Assembly (NCBI GenBank): GCA_050084515.1
Contig: CM114271.1
Span: 1,364,001 to 1,428,000, forward strand
Reading direction: 5' to 3'
From: Blasia pusilla
Taxonomy: Eukaryota > Marchantiophyta > Marchantiopsida > Blasiales
Length of the DNA stretch: 64,000 nucleotides
The notes below the pieces were generated by a model. The model was not told the DNA's origin. It did no database searches and saw only the letters and a list, made by a program, of their open reading frames with translations. Below are positions 46,551 through 57,372 of this stretch, piece by piece; positions within the stretch are counted from its first letter, which is position 1, and every line of letters starts with the position of its first letter. The position numbers were made by a program, and so were the translations under genes.

Positions 46551-48412
46551 TAGCAATTTTTTTCTTGCGATATTATGGCTTTTGCAGCTTTTTTTTTAAA
46601 GTTCCTAGTCTAGGTGCTATTTCTTTTGAAAATCCCTACTGTAAAATATTTATTCTATTAGTTGAAATATGAGTACCTGCCTCTTGTCCTTTTAATTTTT
46701 AATTCTGAGATGTTTTTAGTTTTAGATTTCACATCTAAATAATTAAATTGAAAGAATACGGGATTTAAAGAAATAACTGTCCTCTAAGGATTTTTATAAT
46801 GTTGACACATATCATTTAAAAAAAAAGTTCAATTACAAAAATAAAATTAATTAGAATGAAATGAAGGAATGGAAACTTTTTAAAATTTGAAAATCATCTC
46901 TACATAACACGGATAAACCTCTAGTCTATCTTATTAGAAGATGGTTTTATGAAATCCCTCCTCTTGCATTTGACATTAGCTCAAAGTTAAGTTATGACAA
47001 AAGAGAGTTGAATTAAAGAAATAACCGTAAACTCGTGTGCGAAGGAGCATATTATTAGTTATCACTTTTCTCTAACATTTATTAGAAGACGTAAAGAACA
47101 TTCCATGCTAAAACAATATGTGAAAATATTCCATTTAATACTATCATATCCCCATTGTATGACACGTGCAATATAGTACTCGTTACTTTAGAAGTACTTT
47201 CTCTTTAAAAAAAAATTGTCTTGAGTTTATAGACAAACTCTAATACGCCTACTTTTTAACAATGAAGTAAAAAAATTCTATAGGGAGAATATGTAGAGCA
47301 TGAAATCTCTTTGGTCTTATGCTTTAGAATCTACCAATAATTGCATATCCTTGATTTTCATCCTGAAACCATATTCTTTACACATGAAAAAATATTGAAA
47401 AGAGAAGATCCTATATAATTGTAGAAAGTTTAGTTTATAGAGGGAAGATAACACTTTCTTGTTACATGAAGATTCCTATTGCTTTAATAGTGTAGATGTT
47501 GTTGCCAAGCCCTATGCATCATCTTTTAGTACCCTAGCACAGAAAGCTCCAAAACACTATTTCCAATGGACAATATTGATTAACCTCTCTTTTGATGTGG
47601 GTATATAAGGCATTTCAACCTCTTTGCTAGCCTAGTTCTTGACAATATTCTTTTTGGTTTGACTTTTTCTGTTCTTATTGGATACATAGCAGACATGATT
47701 TAAAGAAGATGAGTGGAGCCATCAAAACAACAAGGAAGGGGAACTTAGAGTGAATGATAATACCAAGGTCACACTCAACTAGTGGCAAAGAAAAAAGGGG
47801 GGAATATCCTACATTTCCAGACCACTAGTGGTATTAACAACATCCTCAACTAAAGAAACGTAGCTTCTAGCAAAAGAGCATTTAGTTGTAGTACTTTTTG
47901 CAACCTAATCTTATTGCATAAGCCATTTTCTTGGGCACATTGCTAAGCGATGAATATAATATTATGTATAATATAGTAACATAGTACATTAAAAGACCCA
48001 AATTTTGGATTGGATAAATTTGTCATTCTCAACAAAGGAAGATCCATGCCCAAGACTCCATATATCTAAATACGTAGTGGGACAAAGCTATGTCCTTTGT
48101 AAAGAGTCTTCTTCCCTAGCGGTATTCTAGTATTCTTGCTCGTAGTGGCAATCTCCCTTCTTCAACCACATGAGCCCAATCTTACTCTTGTATAAGATTT
48201 GTAGTTATGACATTAGCCACAATGGTATATCATGTCTTCTTCCCATCAATCTTAACCAAAGGATGCCAATTCTCTCCAAACCTTATTGTGCTTTCAAAAA
48301 AGTTTGATAGAAATGAAACTTTGAGGAATGTCAAATTTTGATGTGTATATTGTCTCATCCTTCTTCTTTACTTATGGATTTCAGTTTGATGGTTTAGGAT
48401 AGAAAGTAAGTA

Positions 48413-48478
<66 letters not shown>

Positions 48479-49295
48479 TGTCATCCATCCATCCAATTCA
48501 AATCATGTGTGTGGATGGCATATTTAGAGCCCCAAATAAACCACACTAGACAAGACCCAAAGCAAGCATTTCAACTCAAAAATTGAACCTTATTGGTATG
48601 TATCTCAATCTCTACTTAGCATTCCTATGAAGAATTTTGAAAATTATGTTGTAGAATCACATTCAAGCTACGATCATGTCATTTTAAGAACATCTTAATG
48701 GGCACAATAAGTGCCCCATCACAAGCATCATACATGTGGAAGCTCATTTTGAATGTCCAACTAGTCACTAGTCATAAAGATTAACAAATTCAGAAATCAA
48801 AATGGAAAAAGAAATCCCTCACCTTGACAAAAAGGCTTCTTGTACAATGCCCTACAAAAACCATGTGAATAGGAATTTCACTAACCCCATCGGTTAATTA
48901 AGAATGAGGGGAAATCCTTGTATAAATAAAAGATCAGAAAAAAATACTAGAACTTTCATCGGGAACAAATTTAATATTTCAAAACTTGGAACAAAACATG
49001 TAAGGTACTAAAATAACAATACCTCTCTACTTTGCAATATAGGTGAAAATCCACCAAGTTTCCATAAGAAGTTCCATTGACACATTAAAATCCTATATTT
49101 GAGGTAATAGAAGTCCTATTGAGTCCCCCATACTATAAGATCAGTCCCAAAAAAGGAACAAACCAATTAATCAAATCCCAAAAACAAGACCTTCAAGATT
49201 TCTACTTCTACAAATCGAGAAGTTCTAAAGAAAAAAATGGAGAAGTGACACAAGATGCGAGCTAATTCATGACTACACTAAAGGTATACTACATA
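46551..49295. other. AT-rich intergenic region
   Basis: No coding domain in any frame over 2.7 kb. Contains a CT microsatellite at 48415-48474. Some stretches (47.6-48.3 kb) look like worn-down retrotransposon sequence, but I could not match them to a domain. Confidence 0.4.
48415..48474. repeat. (TC)n microsatellite
   Basis: An uninterrupted TC run of about 60 bp. Confidence 0.95.
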
Positions 49296-49843
49296 GGATC
49301 CCCTTTTGTTAGTGCCTCTTCTAAAAGTGTGAAATATTTCATTGTTCTAATGCACTTGATGGCGTACTTTACGGCTCTTTGATGGGTGTTCAGAATTTTT
49401 ATTATCAATAGTTATATCATGTCCAAAATCTATCATCACTACATTTGAAGAAACTTTGCAAGTACAGTGTGCACAACCGCACTATAGTCTCAACACATTC
49501 GCAAGACTGTAATCTTGAGCCACACTTTACAACTACGTCGTGGTTGTGAAGTGTCATTACCACTACGTACTTGGATCCCCTTTTGTTAGTCCCTCTTCTA
49601 AAAGTGTGAGATATTTCATTATTCTAATGCATTTGATGGCGTACTTTACGGCTCTTTGATGGGTGTTCAAAATTTGTATTATCAATAGTTATATCACGTC
49701 GCAAAGCTATCATCACTACACCTTTGAAGAAACTTTGCAAGTACAGTGTGCATAACCGTACTATAGTTGCAACACATTTGCAAGAGTGCAATCTTGAGCC
49801 ACTCTTTACGACTACGTCGTGGTTTTGAAGTGTCACCACACAG
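49296..49843. repeat. Two-copy 277-bp tandem duplication with internal near-palindrome
   Basis: Unit 1 (49296-49572) and unit 2 (49573-49843) align along their whole length from GGATCCCCTTTTGTTAG, with scattered substitutions. Near the end of each unit is a near-palindrome. In unit 1 it is 49522-49554, ACACTTTACAACTACG followed by TCGTGGTTGTGAAGTGT, which pairs throughout if G-U pairs are allowed. Unit 2's version is weaker. Confidence 0.85.
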
Positions 49844-50409
49844 CCATAACATATAACAAAATCATATGATACTCATAATAAGTCACATGATAACTATCAA
49901 ATACTCATAAAATAATCGCAAATTTGCAATTATCACTCACATAGCAACCTCAAAGAAACCGTAAACTATTTTTTTAATAATATTCATTTTCTTTTCGTTG
50001 TAAATTTTGGAAAATAAAATTCACATCCCAAATTCAAAAAATTGCAAAATCTCCAAAAAAAATTCATATATAAAGTATTTCTAAATTTTATAGCAATTGC
50101 AACAAGAATCATCCTACTTTCTAGGCCAAGGTCGTGCACCTAATGCATCATGCCCACAAGGATGTTGTCACATCTTATTTTGACGTAGGTAGAGTTCTAT
50201 CGCGTCGTCGGCATGGAGAGTCAGCGGGATTTTTGGGGGTAACTTCGTCCCGAGATGTCGGATGAGGTTGGCGAGAGGTCTGTTGTGTTGGAAACGTTGT
50301 TTATGACAATTTACTTATTTTGGTTTTAGTCTGTCAAGTGACCCATTGACCAAGTCAACGGTCACTCGGTAATCTGTGGACGCAGTTTACCGTTGGGAGG
50401 GCTATTTTT

Positions 50410-50615
50410 GGGGGAAGAGCTTTCTGGCTCTTCCCAAGGGTATTAGAGTGAGAGAGATGGCTTTCTCAAGCCATCTTTGTGAGCCTTAGGAGCGCCTCTC
50501 TTGCATAGACGTGTGTGGATGTGTAGGAGTTAGGGTGCTAGCATCCAAATTCCCTCATAGTAGAGGGTGGATGTGGTTCGATATGCCGATGTAGATTCAT
50601 GAGTGGAGTTTCAGG
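50410..50615 (+). repeat. Dispersed repeat, copy 2 (also 40785-40990)
   Basis: Same orientation as copy 1. It includes GAGCTTTCTGGCTCTTCCC, then GAGTTAGGGTGCTAGCATCC and ATGTGGTTCGATATGCCGAT. It lies in non-coding DNA and no LTR ends were recognised. Confidence 0.7.
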
Positions 50616-51323
50616 CCGAGTGAGCCGTTTTTACTACTCTTGATTTTATATGAGAAAGATGTCAAGGGGTAGGTGGGAATTCGTTGTTTGCAGGTAGGCA
50701 AGCGACTTGCCTCGTTGGGGAGCCCCTGGAGACGTGTGTGTGGTGTTTTGTGTGTTGTTTTCTGTTCAAAAGGCCGTGCGCGGAAGCGCTGTCCGTTTTT
50801 CTCAGATTTTGTTGGTGGAGGTTGATGGGGCATATCAGCTGAGTGTAGCGACGGGTGTTCGTGAGTGAGTCGTGAAAGAGTGAAGGTTGGGAAAGAGAGA
50901 GAAGGGCACGTTGGGTCCACACAGCCGCCGGGGGGCTATCTAGTAAAAGTGGCTAGGTTGGAGGGGCAGCCGTTTAGGTCACTTTGGGTAGCCAAGTCGG
51001 GACAAGTAAAGTTGGCCAATCGCGTGGCCACCAAGTGTTCGACGGAGGAGGGCGGATGGACTAGCCACATAGGGTGCCATGCCGAGAATGGGGGATCAGG
51101 GAGTCTAGAGCGGACCGAGGCAGGTAGGACTCAGGGAGTTAAGGCAACATAGGAGGTGGCTGTGGTTGTGGGCCCATAGGGTCGAGAGGGCTCTCGATAT
51201 TCCGAGAGATCAGAGCCTTTATGGCTCTAGTCTCCGGAACTCCAGGAGCTCCGGGACCCGTCCTAACCCCCCTACCCACCTGCAACCCCACCACCCACCC
51301 GCGAGTTCTAACACGAGCGGTCT

Positions 51324-51343
51324 GCCGGAGGAAACCCTCCGGC
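51324..51343. repeat. Perfect 8-bp stem-loop followed by CTAA
   Basis: GCCGGAGG, loop AAAC, CCTCCGGC form a perfect GC-rich hairpin. Seven bases later comes CTAA. This resembles a Helitron 3' terminus (hairpin, then CTRR), although the base after CTAA is A where Helitrons usually have T. Confidence 0.4.
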
Positions 51344-52578
51344 CGACGACTAAATGTCCGCCCTGTGGGTCGGATATCCGATACCCAGGTCGGACCCATC
51401 CCACCATCTCATCCCAATCTAAATCGTCCCATCCCATCCCATCCATCCCATCCATGATGACATTATCTGGAGGTTGCATGAACGCCTATGAAAACAACGG
51501 AGAACAGTTGAATTGATCCACCAAATGTAGGGAAATAAAACCCCTGGGATGGCCGGCCTCCTTGAATCGATCCGTGTAGAAGCCAATCATATTTCTCCCA
51601 ACTTAATTAGTCGATCCACCGCATTTAGAATCGACCAATGGTAGGAGGTCTAGAATCAACAGATGATGATTCTTAACCCAAGAGATCCAACGATGGAAAT
51701 GACCCACACTCTTTGAATGACCCCCTGTTAGGGCTCCCGCCCCTCCATTTTCCCTGGACAAGAAGTGAGGCGCATGAAGCCTTGTTTGAATGCCTTCCAT
51801 GTCGAATACCTTCCGTTGGGCATTGCACTCTACTCACACTTCCAGATTGGAGACGAAGACAAGGGGATAGAATTGTTTCTAGGTTTGGTTGCATTGCGGC
51901 GTTACTTTTTCATTTCTCGTCGAAGGGCTCTCCGTCAACAAGCGGATCTGAAAAAGCGGGTTGATTGTTGCTTGCTGTCCCCAATGCTAATCGTCATGGG
52001 GAATCTGCAAATGGAATGTTCGTGAGGAGCCCCGAGTAAGCCCAAGTCGACCAGGAGAAACAGCTGAAGGAAAGAAGAAGGAAAGGAGCCGGAAAGGAGC
52101 CAAGCGGATTTGTCGGAACTGGCTGTTTTTTTATTCGCGTCGACGTTGCGAGGTATCCACGAATTTTCCTCCCTCTCCTCTCTCCGTAGTAAGTTAATCC
52201 TTTTTTGTATTTACTGCCCCTCGAGGGCACTTTTACCGTGGGCGTTCCATGTTAAGAATGTGAAAGAATTGACGCTCATGTGGATTGTATTCTGTCAAAT
52301 CCACATGAATGCAATCTGGCGGATCATCATCATAGTAGCCACAAAAATACCGAAACTGTAGAGACTCGGCTGACCCGATCTTAGCCGCTACCTTATGCGG
52401 AAGTGAATCGCGTCTCCATTGGTGAGATTTTGGGTTTGCTGTGTTGAGAACACACTTGCCGTAATCATCCCTTGATTGCACATTAACACCTTGATTGCAC
52501 GTTAATGCACTACGAGTGCTCTTTGGTCATGGCCTTTCACTTTTATAATACGAGTGCTCTTTCTCTCTCTCTCTTTCA

Positions 52579-52697
<119 letters not shown>

Positions 52698-52698
52698 G

Positions 52699-52738
52699 GA
52701 TAGGGAGCAAATAATTGCACTTACGATGTAATAGCCAC
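52699..52738. repeat. 40-bp dispersed repeat, copy 1 (also 55129-55168)
   Basis: GATAGGGAGCAAATAATTGC then ACTTACGATGTAATAGCCAC; the copy at 55129-55168 differs at one base. Both copies directly follow a CT microsatellite, 114 bp here and about 14 bp there. After the repeat the sequences diverge. Confidence 0.85.
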
Positions 52739-54044
52739 AATGTAACCAACACCCAACACAATTGTCCAGTGCCAAGATCTTCAGTCTTGTGTCCAATCCA
52801 ATGCGACATCTGGCGGTAAGTACAACACATGAGACGTGGACAGAGTAATGGAAGCAAATGTTCGAGTGAGTGTAAAGCAATCTTATATCCATATGGTGTA
52901 GTCTTCCCCACCTTCAAGCGATGGGGGAATAGAAATAGATCCAGGAGTCTCCTCGGATCAAGTCCCCTAGAAGTTCTGAAATAACGTACACCAAAGCTTG
53001 GCCGCTTTTCTCATAAGTTCGGATGAAATTCCAATCAATCCACGAACCTCATCTATCATCTCTGAACACCCAGGCATCACAAAAACTAAGCATGTATGTC
53101 GACTAAGCCGTTGCTCGTAAGGACCTGAAAGAGCGAACTCACACGGAGCCGAGCCGTCTGTCAATTCGTGTGCGACTTTGTCGGAGAAAATCTGCCCGGT
53201 GCTTGATATGGTCGTCCGGTCCTCTCTTCTCATCTCATCTCAATAAAAGTGGCTGCATGCTCTTAATCTCTCGCTCCCCATCCGCTCGAGACCGCCGAGT
53301 GGTCGAGATATTTGTCTCGTCTTCTTGTCCATGCGGTTCGTTAGTATTTTTCGCATCGCGGGTGGTGGCGATGGCTTTGGTAACTTGCCAAGTCGAATCG
53401 ATTGCCCATCGCCCTCACGGATTGTAGCAATGGGTCGCCGGGCCGTTATCCGCCGTCGTGTCGTTGTTTCGGTGGTCGTGGTATTTTTACTTGTAAAGAT
53501 CATCCATCCTCAAAAGTATGCGTCGTACATTTTTTCGGACCACTTCCGCTTTCTTAGCTTTATCCTTTGACTGGATGTTGCCAGGAGCTTTTGGTGTGAG
53601 ATTAAGTCTTTCCGATTCAACCGGGAGCATTGAATTGGCCGCTGAATTGCTCGTGGTCCGCATTGGTCTTGTCTCAGAGCGAGAACATTGAAGCAAATGT
53701 CGGATAACTTCCAAATTCGGAAGATCGCAGATATCAACCATTTCTCGAGAAGTGGTTGGGGTACGTGTGATTGAACAACAACCAAATGCACTCCGTTTGC
53801 AGTAACTAATCGTGACCCTTAGGAGCACTCAGCAGAGTTTGGGCACGCCCCGGCCCAAACTCTTCATGTCATAGCTCATAGGGACTCGGATAGGACTTCA
53901 AATTAATTGGTATTTGAAGCCCTCAAAGAAATAGGAGTGGTCAAGACTAGTCTTTATCGCTTTCATTTCACATTCTCGAGCAATGCCGTGCACGTCGTGT
54001 GGAAGAGCGTATAAATATCCTCCGTCGGGACGGTTGGTTCGCTC

Positions 54045-55110
54045 TTGCTCTTGCTCTTGCGGCTCTCATGGGCGGTGGATGCGAACGTCCTCAAGCCCAC
54101 CGCCATTGACAATGGCTCGGCACCGAGCACAACGAGGGGCATGCGGCGACTTCTTTCGGGAGCTCTGGGGCTACCGGAAGGCGTGAGGTTGATCTCATTC
54201 ACAGAGACCACAAGGATTCTCCTCTTCGTAGCGGCTCGGAGGATTTGACATTCGAGGAGCAACTTGCACTAGCCGCCCCTGACGGCAACAACCGGGCAAA
54301 GCTTCTCGACAAAACTGGGCAATGTCGGGAGGCATTTACGACTGATTTTGAGTCATCTGTCATTTGTTGGCAACGGGAGTACATCACGGACTGAGCTCGG
54401 CACCCAAAGCAAAGAAATACTCGGTCATCGTGGACACGGGAGTGATCTCACTTGGATCCAGTGTAGTCCTTGTTCGACTTGCTTCCGGCAACCGAGTCCT
54501 CTTTTCGACCCGTCAAATTCGAGCTCAGATAGAGCTTTAGAGTGCTCGGACACTCGATCTCTCGGAATTCGGAGCTCTTGAGTCCGGAGACCGAGCCATA
54601 AAGACTCGATCTCTCGTCGTGGAGACATGCTCTCCAAGGTGGCAAGACTTCTCTGAAAGCACGGTGATCATCGACCACCGTGGGGGTCTTCTAGGGAAAT
54701 GGTGACATTGTCCAAAGACCAACAGATCAAACAAAGCAAGTCGGTGACATGGCCTTCGGCTATGGGCACGACAACGGGCTCATTCTCGGTGTCGATGGGC
54801 TGATTGGGCTCGGCCAGGGTCCTATTTCTTTCACTTCTCACTCGGCTCACTCTTCAAAGAACAAATTCTCCTCACGCCTTGTGAGCATGGCGTCTTCCTC
54901 ATCGGAGGAGGAGTGCCGTCCCTTCTCGAACAAAGGCAAGTACACTCCCATAGTGAAAAACAACTTTCATTCGACCTACTACTACGTGGGGCTGATTGGT
55001 ATCGGTGTTGGGGCACCTTCTTGAGTATTCCAGTTAGCTCGTTTGCAATCAATTCATCGGGTAGTGGTGGTACCATCCTCGACTCAAGACACGGACGATC
55101 ACGTAGCTCT
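54045..55110 (+). pseudogene. Nepenthesin-like aspartic protease pseudogene
   Basis: Plus-strand pieces in order: a hydrophobic N-terminus (54045), YSVIVDTG, then in another frame GSDLTWIQCSPCSTCF, PLFDPSNSSS, then MAFGYGHDNGLILGVDGLIG, LGQGPISFTS, TYYYVGLIGIGVG, and in a third frame LSIPVSSFAINSSGSGGTIL, DS. These are the ordered blocks of plant A1 aspartic proteases (nepenthesin/CND41 type, secreted). The first active site is broken by loss of one G at about 54440 (expected VDTGSDL). The second site stops at DSRHG instead of DSGT. The C-terminal third is missing. The 40-bp repeat begins right where homology ends. Confidence 0.8.
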
Positions 55111-55128
55111 CTCTCTCTCAGGTAATGC

Positions 55129-55168
55129 GATAGGGAGCAAATAATTGCACTTACGTTGTAATAGCCAC
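55129..55168. repeat. 40-bp dispersed repeat, copy 2
   Basis: Second copy of the repeat at 52699-52738, one difference, following a short CT run. It abuts the 3' limit of the protease pseudogene homology. Confidence 0.85.
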
Positions 55169-57372
55169 TAACTCTAAAGATACATCTCAAGGAACCCGAC
55201 ACTTTGGCAGCGGAAGAATAAACCGAGCCGTAAGCTTTTCTAAAGCTCGTCTTTACCACGAGCCTATGGAGATCCGGATGTGTGCGAGATCCTTTGGGGA
55301 GAAAGAAGGAACAAATTTTAAAGGAAGGGGAGCGTGGCACTAGTGCCCGGTGATTGAATTGGACTATTGCCTCGGGGATCAAGATGACCATTGGACTTGC
55401 CCAATGAAAACTGAATTATTGCCTCGGAGATGAAGAAAAGTGAGGTTTAACATCGCCCCAATTTTATTTGAAGCTCAAGAATGATGCAGGGATTCCCATA
55501 GATGAGCAAAGAGGGATTTCTTGGTGTACCATGGTGGACCCCGGTTACCATTCGATTCGTCGTCTAAGACCAGGCTCGAGATATGACAGAGGTCAACGTA
55601 TGATTTCGATGCTAGAGTCTTACCTACGTACTCGACCTTAGGAAATCTGCACTTGATCCTGGGCCACATGCCTCTTGGAACAAGTACAAGACCCGATGGG
55701 GCTTCAATTTTCTCCGACATTACTGCGCAGAATTCATCCAACGTTAGATTGCATTCTCGCAGCGTCATCCTGGTCACGCTCGTTCAGATCTCATGATCAT
55801 AAAGGAGCAGCCGCTGGTCGATTCGAAGAACCTAAAGAAATTGTCATTGATCGAAGGGTCAGCCTAGCTATGGAGGTCCGATCGGGTCGTGCCTAGTTCA
55901 TGACTAGCACGTTCTAGAGTCGAAGTTTTCCTCAGGATCACAAGATCTGGCAGAAACATGAAGCTGCCTTGTGTTGTGGAGTCTCTATTCGCCAATGGTG
56001 GTGTACACCCTATTCGCTGAAATCCTGAGTTTTTTGAGTATTCGCATGACACCAAAGCCTGGCCGCCTTTTCTCATTTGTTCTGGATGAAATACAACACA
56101 ACTACCAACCAAGGGCAGCTCTAGTTCGCACCCTCAACTTGCTTGACTACTCAACTAATCACATGTCGCACGAAATCTACACGCCAAGAGATGAGGTTAG
56201 ATACATACAAGAGAGGTCGTAAAGGCGCTCATGGCCACAAGCACTATCACAGCTTGGTTGATTGAAAGGGAGAACCTCCCACTTTTGAACAGTATAAATC
56301 CTGTTACATTCGACGAGTCATTCAAGTTGCCTGTGATAAGCACTTGGGTGGCCTCTCCAAAATATAAGTAAGCAAATCCACCCATGGTCGCATATCTGCA
56401 TCCAGTTCAAGATGAGAATCAGAGAGGATGCCTTTTCTTTCGAGAAGCACTCGCCCTGAACTGATTTGACTTCTTGCTTGAGAAATATCCCTAAATAGAG
56501 CTGAATTTCTATGATATCTACAAGCACGCCCCAAACTTATTTTCACTCTTAGCCGATTCAGGAAGGAAAATAGTGCTTCCATTACTTACATGAGAAAAAT
56601 CCCCAAAAAGGCTAGATTTATGTAGCGGTTGAAGGGATGCGGATTCTTCATGATTTTGCGCAGAGAAGGCACACCTGCATGTCCTGTGTACCCCCACAAA
56701 CCAGAGGCAACTATCCCCAATCAATGATTTTATGTACGCTGCTGGCAGGATCTATGATATCCTTGCACTATGGGTCCACGGCGTATGCTACCACCACAAT
56801 TGCTCCAGGAAAATCACATTTTGGAATTCCATGTTTTAAAAGTTTGGATCAGATTTGTCTCTAGCTCCTACGACTGTCAAACAGAAGGTCAAGAAAATAT
56901 AATCCTTGTAATGCTTGTGTTTGTGCCTATACTCCTTGAGTGGTTCTTCAAATACAGTAAGAGGTGTCTAGAATTTTAGCCCACCAATGCATCTCTTGAT
57001 GCTATGAACATACGGGTGTCTTGGAAAAAAAATTTCGTGGATGCGTTGGCAAAGAGCAATGAGCAACAGACATCAATATTTGTCTCTTGTTTCCTCTAAC
57101 ATGGGATTCTTAGTAGTCAATATCATTATAAAGTCAGAGAAAAAAAGAAGGCACTCTGTAAAATATGGAAGGCATTTCAGTAAATTAGGGAAGGCATTCT
57201 CTGAAGACAATTCTCCTTTAGTAATGTTTAGGAGCTTGTATTGTATCCTATCTTGAATGAGCATGTTCCTTGCTCACAAGCAATGGGTTAAATATGGTGT
57301 AATCCCCTTGGGTCATTGTGAGGTGATGATTTGTGATTCCTCATTGAATGTGTTTCAGGTTTTTTCTTTCCC
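55169..57372. other. Intergenic with weak copia traces
   Basis: A 100-codon minus-strand frame (55475-55777) matches nothing I know. The minus strand at 56197-56385 encodes GNLNDSSNVTGFILFKSGRF and INQAVIVLVAMSAFTTSLV. These resemble the copia RNase H block (DSRKSTSGYVFxLGxGAISW, then KQxxVALSSxEAEYxA) but only weakly. Nothing else was recognised. Confidence 0.3.

Larger units (their letters stand above)
49850..52555. other. Intergenic, repeat-derived, no gene
   Basis: 49.85-50.2 kb is AT-rich. 50.41-50.615 kb is the second copy of the dispersed repeat at 40785. 50.85-51.5 kb is GC-rich with CCCATCC runs near 51425-51460 and a strong hairpin at 51324-51343. The open frames here overlap on both strands and match no family. 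Confidence 0.4.

Noticed and set aside
54831-55391. 186-codon minus-strand frame
   Set aside because: Antisense to the aspartic protease blocks and extending into the 40-bp repeat; no domain of its own.
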